Shown here in pieces: positions 37,859 through 47,788 of a stretch of 64,000 bases of DNA; positions within the stretch are counted from its first letter, which is position 1; every line of letters starts with the position of its first letter. The position numbers were made by a program, and so were the translations under genes. This DNA comes from Limnochordales bacterium (GTDB taxonomy: Bacteria; Bacillota; Limnochordia; Limnochordales; DUMU01). Location of the stretch: positions 1 to 64,000 of the forward strand of contig JADBKP010000007.1 of the NCBI GenBank assembly GCA_014896315.1, in the 5' to 3' direction. The notes beneath the pieces are model-generated. The model searched no databases. It was given only the letters and a program-made list of their open reading frames with translations, and was not told where the DNA came from.

Positions 37859-37879
37859 TAATAGCGACAATTGGTATTA
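37859..37879. promoter_or_regulatory. Possible Fur/Zur-family operator
   Basis: Inverted repeat TAATA-N11-TATTA just upstream of the Fur-family gene. Confidence 0.3.
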
Positions 37880-38416
37880 TGCCAGGAAGGACGACAGCCG
37901 GTGAGAACCGATGAAGCGCTCAGGCAACTGCGCCGGCAGGGGGGCAGGGTGACACCCCAGCGCCGGGCCCTGGTAGAGCTCTTGGCCAGTGCTACCCGGC
38001 CATTGACTGCGCCCGAGCTCCATGCCAGGCTGATCCAGCAGTTTCCGGAAGTAGCCCAGGACACTGTCTACAGGATCTTAGAATCGCTGGTGGCCATCGA
38101 TGCCGTCGAGGTCTTCCACGATCCTTCCCAGGGGGCCGACCGCTACGAGTGGTCGGATCGGCCCCATCACCACTGCGTCTGCCTCGGCTGCGGCAGCGTC
38201 GTCTGCCTGCCGGAGTGCCCGGTAGACGCGGCAGCGGAAAGCATGCAGCTGCCGGCCGGGTTTCAGGTGGTCCGTCATGAATACCAGGTGTTCGGTTATT
38301 GTGACGGGTGTCGTTCAAACAGAAGCGCAAAACCTCCGGCCAGGCGGAGGAAAGGCAAGCGCGGCCAGCTTGCCGCCAGCCAAACAGATGGCAAAGGAGT
38401 AGAGGACCAGGAGTAG
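37871..38416 (+). CDS. Fur family regulator, probably Zur (actual start possibly GTG at 37901)
   Basis: RTDEALRQLRRQGGRVTPQRRALVELLASATRPLTAPELHARL, DTVYRILESLVAIDAVEVF, HHHCVCLGCGSVVCLPEC, FGYCDGC; followed by znuACB-like genes. Confidence 0.88.
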   Translation: MVLCQEGRQPVRTDEALRQLRRQGGRVTPQRRALVELLASATRPLTAPELHARLIQQFPEVAQDTVYRILESLVAIDAVEVFHDPSQGADRYEWSDRPHHHCVCLGCGSVVCLPECPVDAAAESMQLPAGFQVVRHEYQVFGYCDGCRSNRSAKPPARRRKGKRGQLAASQTDGKGVEDQE

Positions 38417-38436
38417 GGAGCAGGGAGCAGACCAGA

Positions 38437-39528
38437 ATGGATCAAGGCAGTCGGCAGTCGGAAAACACACCGCTCCGCCGGAGGGCATGGCGCTTTGGGA
38501 TCCTGGGTGTCAGCCTTGCCCTGCTTGCGGGCGTAATCACGTTGCTCCTCTCCCCCCATTCCCCCGCGACCCGCTCGGAGAAGGTCCGCGGCGTCGAGGT
38601 GGTTGCCACCATCCCGCCCGTCGCAGACATCGTGCGGGAGTTGGGAGGAGAGCGCGTCACGGTCTACTCACTGCTGCCTGCAGGCGCCAGTCCGCACACG
38701 TTTGAACCGCGCCCTTCCGACATCCGCCGCATCGCCACCGCAGAGCTTGTAGTTACAGTGGGGGCGGGGCTGGATGCCTGGGTAGAGAAGCTCCTGAACG
38801 CGGCCGGTTCATCCGGGACACCACGGCTGGCAATTACCTCTACCACACGGCTTCTCCTGGTCGGTACCCACAGGACGCCGGAGCTGGTGGCGCCGGCCGG
38901 CAACCGCGGGGATGCGACCGGCGAAGCCGACTCGGAGCACACCGGGCACGCACATGAGGGCGAGGGGATTTACGATCCCCACGTATGGCTTGATCCCCTC
39001 AGGGTGCGGGATGATATTGCACCGGCCATTGCGGCCAGCCTGGCCAGGATCGATCCTGCCGGACGTTCGTACTATCAGTCCCGGCTCAAGCTGTACCAGA
39101 CCGAGCTGACCGAGTTGGATCGGGAAATAAGCCGTCTCTTGAGCCCCTATCGCGGTCTGCGGTTCATCGCTTTCCATTCGGCCTGGAGGTATATGGCTGA
39201 ACGGTATGGTCTGCAGGAGGTAGCAGCTATCGAGCCCTTCCCCGGACGCGAGCCGTCCCCCGCCTGGCTGGCCCAGTTGCAGAAGCTCGCCAGGGCTCAA
39301 AGCGCCTTCCTCATCGTGGCGGAAGCACAGTTTAACCCCCAGATAGCCCGCATGTTGAGTGAGGCCATCAACGGGCTGGTCGTCACCCTCGACCCCGAGG
39401 GCGGGGGACCGGACGTAGCGGGTCGTTCAACCTATCTGGAGTTGATGCGCTACAACGCCAGGGAGATTGCCCGCGCGGCCCGGAAGCTACAAAGTGAGCA
39501 CTCCGGCGAGAAGCAGAAGTCGAAGTAG
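38437..39528 (+). CDS. znuA: Zinc/metal ABC transporter substrate-binding protein
   Basis: EVVATIPPVADIVRELGGERVTVYSLLPAGASPHTFEPRPSDIRRI, GHAHEGEGIYDPHVWLDPLRVRDDIAPAI, RFIAFHSAWRYMAERYGL. Confidence 0.92.
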   Translation: MDQGSRQSENTPLRRRAWRFGILGVSLALLAGVITLLLSPHSPATRSEKVRGVEVVATIPPVADIVRELGGERVTVYSLLPAGASPHTFEPRPSDIRRIATAELVVTVGAGLDAWVEKLLNAAGSSGTPRLAITSTTRLLLVGTHRTPELVAPAGNRGDATGEADSEHTGHAHEGEGIYDPHVWLDPLRVRDDIAPAIAASLARIDPAGRSYYQSRLKLYQTELTELDREISRLLSPYRGLRFIAFHSAWRYMAERYGLQEVAAIEPFPGREPSPAWLAQLQKLARAQSAFLIVAEAQFNPQIARMLSEAINGLVVTLDPEGGGPDVAGRSTYLELMRYNAREIARAARKLQSEHSGEKQKSK

Positions 39529-39556
39529 AAGTGGAAATCGTGGGCGACAGGAAGTG

Positions 39557-40303
39557 ATGGCGGTGGCTCCAACACCGATCCTGGTCATTAAAGAGCTCAG
39601 CCTTTCGCTGGGCGGACGGAGGGTGCTGGAGAATGTGGGGTTTGCGCTTCATCCCGGCGAGTTTATGGCGGTGATCGGGCCAAACGGCGCCGGCAAAACC
39701 AGTCTGCTGCGGGTGATTGCCGGGCTTGAGAAGCACTTCACCGGCCTGGTGGATCGGCGGCAGCTGCCCCATGGCAGTATCGGCTATCTGCCGCAGATCA
39801 GGGCGTTCAATTCCCAGCTTCCATTAACGGTGACCGATCTGCTCGCAACCCGCCTGCGGGGGATGAAGGGTGTCTGGATGACGCGGGACCGCGAGCCCAT
39901 GAGGGGCCTTCCGTCCCCTTCACTCTTCTCATCCCTGGGCAGCGAAGCGGAACGCCTTATCGGCGAAGCACTGGAACGGGTCGGCCTGGCCGGATTCGAA
40001 AACCGGCTCTTCTCCGAGCTCTCCGGTGGACAGCAACAGCGGGTGCTGCTCGCCCGGGCGCTGCTCGGGCCGGTCCGGCTGCTACTTCTCGATGAACCGG
40101 AAAGCGGCCTCGACCCCGAAGCCCAGGAACAGTTCTATAAGCTGGTACGCGATCTCACCCGGAAGGGAGATCTCGCCTGCCTGGCGGTCTCCCACCACTT
40201 GCACGCCACAGCCCAGGCCGCCGACACCTGCCTTCTGCTCAACCGGCGTGTCCTGGCGTTCGGCCCGGCCAGCGAGATAACGCAACGTTACTTCCAGCGT
40301 TGA
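39557..40303 (+). CDS. znuC: Zinc/metal ABC transporter ATP-binding protein
   Basis: VIGPNGAGKTSLLRVIAGL, FSELSGGQQQRVLLARALLGPVRLLLLDEPESGLD. Confidence 0.93.
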   Translation: MAVAPTPILVIKELSLSLGGRRVLENVGFALHPGEFMAVIGPNGAGKTSLLRVIAGLEKHFTGLVDRRQLPHGSIGYLPQIRAFNSQLPLTVTDLLATRLRGMKGVWMTRDREPMRGLPSPSLFSSLGSEAERLIGEALERVGLAGFENRLFSELSGGQQQRVLLARALLGPVRLLLLDEPESGLDPEAQEQFYKLVRDLTRKGDLACLAVSHHLHATAQAADTCLLLNRRVLAFGPASEITQRYFQR

Positions 40304-40321
40304 CTGGAGAGTGCAAGCACG

Positions 40322-41164
40322 ATGGAGATGTTGAAGGAGATGCTGAGCTACGTCTTCATGCAGCGGGCGTTGCTCGCCTCGGTCGGGATTGGGGTTTTGA
40401 CTTCACTCGCCGGTTTCTTCGTCGTACACCGGCACCTCGCCTTTGCCGGCGACGGGATCGCCCACTCCATCTTCGGTGGCGTCGCCCTCGCCTTGGTGCT
40501 GGGCGTTTCCCCCTTCATCGGCGGCGCCATCTTCAGCCTGGCCATAGCCCTGGCCATTGCCGCGACCAGCCGGCGCGGCTCACTGTCGGAAGACTCGGCC
40601 ATCGGCATCTTCTTCTCGGCCACCATGGCTCTGGGGACGGTGCTGATTGCTCGCACCCCCGGATACATTGACCTCTTCAGCTTTCTTTTTGGCAACATTC
40701 TGGCCGTGACAGTGCAGGATCTTTACGCCCTGCTCGTTGCCGGCAGTGTGATACTGCTCTTTTTCGTCCTACAATTCCACAACCTTATGGCGGTGGCGTT
40801 CTCCCCCGAGTTGGCCGAGGTCGATGGCAAGCCCGTAGCACTCCTGGATTACGGGCTGATGCTGGCCATCGCCGGTGTCGTGGTTCTCGCAGTCCGCATG
40901 GTAGGGATTGTGCTGGTCTCCGCGTTGCTCGTGATCCCCCCGGCAACCGCGCGCCTGTGGGCTCGCCACTACAAAAGCTTCATCCTTATCACGCTGGCGG
41001 TGAACCTGACAAGCAGCCTCGGCGGCCTGCTCCTCTCCTTCTTTTTCGACCTGCCGTCGGGTGGAACCATCGTGCTTCTCGGCACAGCGCTGTTCCTTAT
41101 CTCGCTGCTTATACATCGGCTTCCGCTCCACCAGCCGCCCGGACGGCACGAGCGGGCGGCCTGA
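40322..41164 (+). CDS. znuB: Zinc/metal ABC transporter permease
   Basis: MQRALLASVGIGVLTSLAGFFVVHRHLAFAGDGIAHSIFGGVALALVLG, GIVLVSALLVIPPATARLW. Confidence 0.93.
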   Translation: MEMLKEMLSYVFMQRALLASVGIGVLTSLAGFFVVHRHLAFAGDGIAHSIFGGVALALVLGVSPFIGGAIFSLAIALAIAATSRRGSLSEDSAIGIFFSATMALGTVLIARTPGYIDLFSFLFGNILAVTVQDLYALLVAGSVILLFFVLQFHNLMAVAFSPELAEVDGKPVALLDYGLMLAIAGVVVLAVRMVGIVLVSALLVIPPATARLWARHYKSFILITLAVNLTSSLGGLLLSFFFDLPSGGTIVLLGTALFLISLLIHRLPLHQPPGRHERAA

Positions 41165-41267
41165 CCGTGCCGGCAGCGATCCCGCACATGGCAAGTTATG
41201 ATGCAGTAGGCTATGATCAACGCGAACCAATACTTCCTCGCCCGTAACAGGCAAAGCAGGTGGTCAT

Positions 41268-42872
41268 GTGAGTTCGGGAACGGGTAAGCAGACCGGGAAC
41301 ATCACCCGCTTCTATCAAGCCTTTGTCTTTATTTGTGGAGCAGCCGTGATGGCCGTGGAAATGGCTGCATCCCGCCTCCTTGCCCCCTTCTTCGGAGATT
41401 CACTGCTCGTCTGGTCCAACCTGATAGGGATTATCATGCTAGGACTCACCGTCGGCTACTTTTGGGGCGGGTGGTACGCGGACAAGCATCCCCGGCCCGA
41501 GCCCCTCTTCCGGGCCGTGCTCTTCGCCGGGCTGTGGGTCTCGCTCCTTCCCCTGCTCGCCCGCCCGCTCTTCCGGCTGCTTCCCGGAAGCATCTTCAAC
41601 ACCCCCGCCGGGTTGATAGTCGTCTCGTTTTTCGGCACAAGCCTTGCCTTCCTTCCCCCGGTCGTACTCCTCGGCTGGGTTAGCCCCTACGTCCTCCGGC
41701 TGCTCAACCGATCGGTGGAGAGCTCCGGTCTCCTTGCCGGCAGGCTCTACGCCATCTCCACTCTGGGAAGCCTGGCAGGGACGTTTCTCCCCTCGCTGGT
41801 GACCATTCCCCTGCTGGGCACCACTGCCACTTTTGCGCTGGCAGGCATCCTGCTCATCGGCGCCAGTACCTGGGGGTTTGCCATTAGGCGGTCGACGCAC
41901 AGCCCGGAAACGGATAAAGCTGCCTATTTCCGCTCTTTTCTCTTTCTCCTTGCGCTGCTTGTTCCCGGCGCAGTGCTCTGCGGAGTGCGCGGCCCGCTCA
42001 AACCCGTGCCCGGTCTCCTGGCGGAGGCTGAGTCAGCCTACCAGTTCATCCAGGTCTGGGAAGATGGAGATAGACGCTACCTGGTGGTAAACGAAGGAGG
42101 AGGCATCCAGTCCCTCTATAAACCCGGTTCGCCTTTTGGTACCGGATGGTACTATGATTACTTCGCCCTGCTGCCATACCTCCACCGCAGCTCGGCGGCG
42201 GGGGCCGACGGTAACACCTCTCTTAAGACACTCCTCATCGGTTACGCCGGAGGAACTGTCGCCCACCAGCTCACGGCTTTGCCGGCACCGTACAGTTCCG
42301 AAGTGGTGGGGGTTGAGATCGATCCTGAAGTGGTCCGCCTCGCCCGCCAGCACATGGGGGGGATTCCCCCCAATACCCGGGTGGCGATCGCCGACGGCCG
42401 GATTTTTCTGCGGACCGACCAGCAACGCTACGACATCATTATCGTCGATGCGTACTCCCGGGAGATGTACATCCCGTTCCACCTGGCTACCCGAGAATTC
42501 TTTCAGGAGGCAAAAGAGCACTTGCGTCCGGGAGGGCTGGTTGCGATCAACGTCAATGCCACCCAGACCGGGGGGCTCCTCGCCTCCTTCTATCGCACCC
42601 TGGCCGCCGTCTTCCCGCACGTCTATTGGGCCAGGGCAGGAGGGTATATGAATTACCTCCTGGTGGCCAGCGACCGCTATCTGACACCGGATCGGTTGCC
42701 CTCTCTGGTCTCCGAAAACGGCCCGCCGGAACTGCTCTTTCCCGCCCGAGAGCTGGTAGCCGGGTGGCAGTCCGGCCCACCGGCCGGCCACAGCCTGGTT
42801 TTCACCGACGACCGCGCTCCGGTAGAGTGGTTCACTGATTGGATGGTCATAACCTATCCCCTCCGCAAGTGA
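41268..42872 (+). CDS. Fused membrane/spermidine-synthase-like protein
   Basis: VMAVEMAASRLLAPFFGDSLLVWSNLIGIIMLGLTVGYFWGGWYADKHP; C-terminal VGVEIDPEVVRLARQHMGG, VAIADGRIFLRTDQQRYDIIIVDAYSREMYIPFHL. Confidence 0.88.
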   Translation: MSSGTGKQTGNITRFYQAFVFICGAAVMAVEMAASRLLAPFFGDSLLVWSNLIGIIMLGLTVGYFWGGWYADKHPRPEPLFRAVLFAGLWVSLLPLLARPLFRLLPGSIFNTPAGLIVVSFFGTSLAFLPPVVLLGWVSPYVLRLLNRSVESSGLLAGRLYAISTLGSLAGTFLPSLVTIPLLGTTATFALAGILLIGASTWGFAIRRSTHSPETDKAAYFRSFLFLLALLVPGAVLCGVRGPLKPVPGLLAEAESAYQFIQVWEDGDRRYLVVNEGGGIQSLYKPGSPFGTGWYYDYFALLPYLHRSSAAGADGNTSLKTLLIGYAGGTVAHQLTALPAPYSSEVVGVEIDPEVVRLARQHMGGIPPNTRVAIADGRIFLRTDQQRYDIIIVDAYSREMYIPFHLATREFFQEAKEHLRPGGLVAINVNATQTGGLLASFYRTLAAVFPHVYWARAGGYMNYLLVASDRYLTPDRLPSLVSENGPPELLFPARELVAGWQSGPPAGHSLVFTDDRAPVEWFTDWMVITYPLRK

Positions 42873-42929
42873 TCCATAAGCGGAAATCGGCCATGCACGA
42901 CTAATGGGACGAAGTGGGAAAGCATAATA

Positions 42930-44159
42930 TTGACTCACCAACGCTCAAGCAGAAGGGGCGCGGCGAAAGCTTTGCGGAGCAGTGGGAAGCAGGCAGCCAA
43001 GGGTACCCCCGCCCGCCGCACCTTCGCCGGCAGTTCCGCCGTGGTCGTGGCCTTCACCTACGTCGGGACGGTGGTGGGGGCGGGGTTCGCCTCCGGCCAG
43101 GAGGTCCTGCAATTCTTCACTGCGCAGGGCCGCGCCGGCCTTCTGGCCATGGCCGTCGCCGCTCTCCTTTTTGGCTGGGTTGGGACATCGATCATGGCCT
43201 ACGGGCGCAAGCTCGATGCCCGTTCGCATTGGCCCGTGATCCGCCACGTGGCCGGCTCCCGGCTCGGCCGGCTGCTGGACGCGATCATCTCCTTCTTCCT
43301 TCTGGGCACGACCGCAGCCATGGTCTCGGGAGCCGGCGCTATAGCCTATGAGCAGTTTGGTGTCTCCCGCTGGCTGGGGGGGCTGCTCCTGACGGCAACA
43401 GCCGTGATAACCGTTCTGGCCGGGGTGCGCCGCGTGATTGACTCTATCAGCATGATCGCCCCCTTCCTGCTCTTTGCCGTCGTCGGCATCGCCGTACTGG
43501 CGATTGCCACCGCTCCCGACCCGGCGCGGGCTGTCGCGCGCGCTTTCACCGTCAGCCCCCGGAGCGACTCGCCCGTAGCTCCGGCAACTCTTCAATCGCT
43601 CCGGCAGCTTTCCGCCCTGGGGCCACTGCTCCAGTTTCTCGGCAGCTGGGTTTGGCTCGTCGCCTGCCTGCTTTACGTCGCCTACAACATCGTGCTCTCC
43701 ATTTCCGTGCTCGGACCGCTGGGAGACGAGGCTGCCAGTCGTCAGGCGGTCACGTGGGGTGGCTACCTAGGCGGTCTGGCGCTTATCGGAGGTGTCTTCG
43801 CCATCCAGGCAGCGATGCTCGCACTCCTCAGTGCTGGCGACCTCGCCCGGCTGGACATTCCCATGCTGGGGGTGGCCCGCCGCATCTCGCCCGTGGTAGC
43901 CATCGTCTACACGTTCATTCTTGTGGCAGAGATCTATACAACCGCGGTGGCCAGCCTCTACGGCTTCGCCGCCCGCCTTTCCGAAGGACGGTCGGACCGC
44001 TTCCACCTTGCGGTGCTCGGGAGTGGAGTGTTGGCCGGCGCAGCCGCAGGGGTTGGGTTTGCCGAGGTAGTCGGGACTATCTACCCGCTCATGGGCGTGG
44101 CCGGACTGGTGGTCGTGACCGCCGTCATCCAGCAACGGTTCAAAGATGCACTCTCCTGA
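42930..44159 (+). CDS. YkvI-like membrane protein
   Basis: FTYVGTVVGAGFASGQEVLQFFTAQG, FFLLGTTAAMVSGAGAIAYEQFG, multiple TM segments. Confidence 0.85.
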   Translation: MTHQRSSRRGAAKALRSSGKQAAKGTPARRTFAGSSAVVVAFTYVGTVVGAGFASGQEVLQFFTAQGRAGLLAMAVAALLFGWVGTSIMAYGRKLDARSHWPVIRHVAGSRLGRLLDAIISFFLLGTTAAMVSGAGAIAYEQFGVSRWLGGLLLTATAVITVLAGVRRVIDSISMIAPFLLFAVVGIAVLAIATAPDPARAVARAFTVSPRSDSPVAPATLQSLRQLSALGPLLQFLGSWVWLVACLLYVAYNIVLSISVLGPLGDEAASRQAVTWGGYLGGLALIGGVFAIQAAMLALLSAGDLARLDIPMLGVARRISPVVAIVYTFILVAEIYTTAVASLYGFAARLSEGRSDRFHLAVLGSGVLAGAAAGVGFAEVVGTIYPLMGVAGLVVVTAVIQQRFKDALS

Positions 44160-44387
44160 CAAAGAGGAATACTGGCAGTTAAGTCGAAAAAAGGCATATG
44201 GTTTATCCAGGCGCTGGTCGGTGGCTTTGTCCGGCCCGATCCGATCATCCCGCAACAGGACCAGGTCCTGGGAGCGATCCACGCCCAGCTTCTGCAGGCG
44301 CTGCGCGGGGAGAAGACCGCCGCCAACGCTCTGACTGACGCCGAGGTCGCAGTCCAGAACATCTGGCGTAACCCGCAGAAGAAGTGA
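44150..44387 (+). pseudogene. C-terminal remnant of an ABC solute-binding protein
   Basis: EEYWQLSRKK(fs)GIWFIQALVGGFVRPDPIIPQQDQVLGAIHAQLLQALRGEKTAANALTDAEVAVQNIWRNPQKK-stop at 44385; typical SBP C-terminal helix pattern. Confidence 0.55.
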
Positions 44388-44427
44388 AGCACCAGGCCGT
44401 GACAAAACAAGGCCCGCTATGAAAGCA

Positions 44428-44475
44428 GGGCCGGGAGGTCTGCCACAACACTCCCGGCCCGTTCTCTTCTTACTT
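44428..44475. terminator. Terminator hairpin between convergent units
   Basis: GGGCCGGGAG (44428-44437) / CTCCCGGCCC (44451-44460) followed by GTTCTCTTCTT. Confidence 0.75.
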
Positions 44476-44501
44476 ACCCACGGTCTGAGAGCGCAGGCGA
44501 C

Positions 44502-45458
44502 CTACCACTCCACCCGGAAGACCTTGACGTTCAAACCATCAGCAGGCCGCTGGTCAAGAACGACCAGGATTCTCCCATCTGGCGAAACGGCTACCCCGGC
44601 AGCCTCGGTCTCGATGCCGAGCTCGGCCTTGCTGAAGGTGGCGATCACTTCGCCCTTATCGTCGAGAATCGTCAACGCCGGTTCACTTCCGTAGTGAACT
44701 ACATACGACCGTCCCTGCTCGTCGGCGGCTACATGGAAGGCAGAGGCGAGCCTGGCCAGCTCGTAAACCGAACCGTCGACTGCCCAAAGGTAGTACAGGG
44801 TATCACCGGCGAAGTCGCCGACAACCAGACCCACGCCGGGGTTGAAGGCGGGCTGGCGCAAGTCGGCACCGAGGGCAACAAATCCACCCTCACCCCAGCT
44901 CGAGTCGAGGGCAATCTCGCCTGCCTCGTCCTTCACGAACCGGTAGACGCCCACGCTGCCCCTGCGATCTGTTACGTAAATCCGGCCCTTCGGATCGACG
45001 GCCACGCCTTCGGGATTGACGAGGCCGAACCGGGCAAGGTCGAACCTGGCCTCAAGCTCCAAGTTGGCATCAAAAACGTAGAGCTCAGGAACGGTTCCGG
45101 TCGCCCATACCCGTCCCTCTCCATCCACGGCCACAGCTTTACCCCAGGCCTCGGGGTTGATCGCGGCCAGATCGGCCCGGGCCAGGAGGTTGCCGGTCTC
45201 CGTCTCCACCTTCCAGATCGCTTTGTCCTGGATCCCGGCAACGTACAGAGTCTTGCCGTCGGCAGTCAGCGCCGCTCCCCGCGCGCTTGCCCCGAGAGAG
45301 GCCACGCCGTAACTCGCCAGGGGCGCAAGCCTGGGTGCTGCCGTCACCGCCTCTTCCGCCAGGCCGAAGGAGACCACCTGACCCATCCCGGCAACTGCCA
45401 GGACGGTAGCCAGGGTTAGGAGTTTTGAAATGAACGGGCGTCCGCAGCTGACTGACAT
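44502..45458 (-). CDS. Secreted NHL/SMP-30-type beta-propeller protein
   Basis: Signal peptide; repeats NPEGVAVDPKGRIYVTDRRGSVGVYRF, NPEAWGKAVAVDGEGRVWATG, AAGVAVSPDGRILVVLD. Confidence 0.75.
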   Translation of the reverse strand: MSVSCGRPFISKLLTLATVLAVAGMGQVVSFGLAEEAVTAAPRLAPLASYGVASLGASARGAALTADGKTLYVAGIQDKAIWKVETETGNLLARADLAAINPEAWGKAVAVDGEGRVWATGTVPELYVFDANLELEARFDLARFGLVNPEGVAVDPKGRIYVTDRRGSVGVYRFVKDEAGEIALDSSWGEGGFVALGADLRQPAFNPGVGLVVGDFAGDTLYYLWAVDGSVYELARLASAFHVAADEQGRSYVVHYGSEPALTILDDKGEVIATFSKAELGIETEAAGVAVSPDGRILVVLDQRPADGLNVKVFRVEW

Positions 45459-45709
45459 TTCCCGGCACTCCTTTCCCGATAACAGCTCCCGGTTATCCTC
45501 CCGGTCAACTACTCCACACTTTACCGGCAGGACGCCTTTCTCCTCCCCCTGTGAACGCATCGGTGAGGCCAGAGGATTCTGGCAGAATAACGAGAAGGAA
45601 GGAAAGAAAGAAGGAAGCGATGCTGCCGCCGCGGGATCGACGTTGGTGCCCCCATGCGGATTAGGCACACCCGTCCTCTCGCGGATAACTTCCTATCTCC
45701 TTTGAAAGG

Positions 45710-46822
45710 ATGAACCGTGTGTCCGATCTTCTCCCGCTTCCCCGCCCTCTTGTCCTGGCAGAAGACCGCCTGGTGATTCTGGACCAGACAGCGCTCCCCC
45801 AAACGGAACGTTATCTTGAACTGTATACCCCGCAAGACGTCTTTGCTGCCATCCAGAAGCTGCAGGTTCGGGGAGCTCCGGCCATCGGCATTGCCGCCGC
45901 CTACGGCCTTTACCTGGGCCTGCGCCCACTGGCCAACTGCCAGTCACCCGTCCCGGCTTCTGCCGTTATGGACAGGGCCGAAGACGTGGCCCGGTACCTG
46001 CGCTCCGCCCGGCCCACCGCCGTCAACCTGGCCTGGGCTCTTGAGCGTCTCCTCTCGGCCCTGCGCCACGGCCTCGCCGGTGGCCTCGACGCCCGGGAAC
46101 TTGTGGAGCTCGCCCGCCGCACCGCCACCACTCTGCTCGAGGAGGACGACGCGGTCTGCGCGGCCATCGGCCGGCACGGGCTGGAACTGGTCCGGCGGGT
46201 CGCCGCACAGGTGACCGGCCGGGAGATCGGCATCCTCACCCACTGCAACGCCGGTGGCCTGGCGACGGCAGGTTGGGGCACGGCTCTCGCCGTGATCTAC
46301 ATGGCTCACGCCGCTGGGCTGCCAGTCCACGTTTACGCCGACGAGACCCGCCCGGTGCTGCAAGGAGCACGCCTCACCGCCTGGGAGTTGCAGCGGACCG
46401 GTGTCCCCGTCACGCTCATCTGCGACAATATGGCGGGAGCCCTCATGGCCAAAGGTAGGGTGGACCTCTGCATCGTGGGAACGGACCGCGTGGCTGCCAA
46501 CGGTGACGTAGCCAACAAGATCGGCACCTATACGGTCGCGGTGCTGGCCCGCCACCACGGCATTCCGTTCTACGTGGCCGCACCCACGTCGTCGATCGAC
46601 ATGGAGTTGCCGAGCGGGGAGGCGATCCCCATCGAAGAACGTTCACCGGAAGAGGTGACCACCATCGCCGGACAGAGGATAGCCCCCACCGATGTCGACG
46701 TCTGGAACCCGGCCTTTGACGTTACCCCGGCCGAGCTGGTCTCGGCTCTCATCACCGAGCATGGCGTCCTGTACCCGCCGTACACCGAAGCGCTCCAAAC
46801 ATTGAAACTGAGACGGCCGTGA
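45710..46822 (+). CDS. mtnA: S-methyl-5-thioribose-1-phosphate isomerase
   Basis: VILDQTALPQTERYLEL, VRGAPAIGIAAAYGLYLG, ILTHCNAGGLATAGWGTALAVIY, VYADETRPVLQGARLTAWEL, DLCIVGTDRVAANGDVANKIGTY. Confidence 0.95.
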   Translation: MNRVSDLLPLPRPLVLAEDRLVILDQTALPQTERYLELYTPQDVFAAIQKLQVRGAPAIGIAAAYGLYLGLRPLANCQSPVPASAVMDRAEDVARYLRSARPTAVNLAWALERLLSALRHGLAGGLDARELVELARRTATTLLEEDDAVCAAIGRHGLELVRRVAAQVTGREIGILTHCNAGGLATAGWGTALAVIYMAHAAGLPVHVYADETRPVLQGARLTAWELQRTGVPVTLICDNMAGALMAKGRVDLCIVGTDRVAANGDVANKIGTYTVAVLARHHGIPFYVAAPTSSIDMELPSGEAIPIEERSPEEVTTIAGQRIAPTDVDVWNPAFDVTPAELVSALITEHGVLYPPYTEALQTLKLRRP

Positions 46823-46893
46823 CTGCGGCCTGTGTTTCCTTGACTTCCGTCCGGGCCCAGCATATGATTCCTGCGAACTCGCACCCCCAGGGG

Positions 46894-47748
46894 GTGATGG
46901 TGATGTCACGGGCGATTCCGGCGGCGTCGGTCACAGAGAAGGTGGCCGAGCTTTGCCAGGAGGCCAATCTGCACCTGGGTGAAGATATGCTGGCCGCCCT
47001 GCGCAAAGCCGCGGCTGGCGAAGAATCGCCAGTGGGCCGCGATATCCTGAACCAGATCATCGAGAATGCCGAGCTGGCCCCGGCAGAAAGGATGCCCATG
47101 TGCCAGGACACCGGCATAGCCGTAGTGATGGTCGAGATCGGCCAGGATGTACGGGTGGTGGACGGGTTACTCGAGGACGCTATTCAGGAAGGTGTCCGGC
47201 GCGGCTATCAAGAGGGTTTTCTGCGGCGTTCTGTGGTCGGTGATCCCTTTTTGCGTACCAATACTGGTGACAATACGCCGGCCGTGATCCACTACCGGAT
47301 CGTGGCAGGAGACAGGTTGAGAATAAAGGTGTTGCCCAAGGGCGCAGGTGCGGAAAATATGAGTGCCCTGCGGATGCTGACGCCGGCGGACGGGCTCGCA
47401 GGCGTGGAGGATTTCGTAGTGGAAGTGGTTGACAAGGCCGGTCCGAATGCCTGTCCACCGTTGATCGTCGGGGTCGGCGTGGGCGGTACCATGGAGAAGG
47501 CGGCCTTGCTGGCCAAGGAGGCTCTGACGCGGCCGGTGGGCCAACCCAACCCCAAGCCCCACCTCGCAGATATCGAAAGGAAGTTGCTTGCGCGCATCAA
47601 CCGACTGGGCATCGGACCGCAGGGGCTGGGGGGAAGGGTGACGGCGCTGGCAGTTCACCTGGAAGTTTATGCTTGCCATATTGCCAGCCTGCCGGTAGCC
47701 GTCAACCTGCAGTGCCATGCAAACAGGCACAAAGAAGTAGTGCTGTAG
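46894..47748 (+). CDS. Class I fumarate hydratase, alpha subunit
   Basis: AERMPMCQDTGIAVVMVEIG, RTNTGDNTPAVIHYRIVAGD, KGAGAENMSALRMLTPADG, VGVGVGGTMEKAALLAKEAL. Confidence 0.93.
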   Translation: MMVMSRAIPAASVTEKVAELCQEANLHLGEDMLAALRKAAAGEESPVGRDILNQIIENAELAPAERMPMCQDTGIAVVMVEIGQDVRVVDGLLEDAIQEGVRRGYQEGFLRRSVVGDPFLRTNTGDNTPAVIHYRIVAGDRLRIKVLPKGAGAENMSALRMLTPADGLAGVEDFVVEVVDKAGPNACPPLIVGVGVGGTMEKAALLAKEALTRPVGQPNPKPHLADIERKLLARINRLGIGPQGLGGRVTALAVHLEVYACHIASLPVAVNLQCHANRHKEVVL

Positions 47749-47788
47749 AGCCCGTTCGGTTCAAATAGATCTTAGCGGGGCTGGGACA

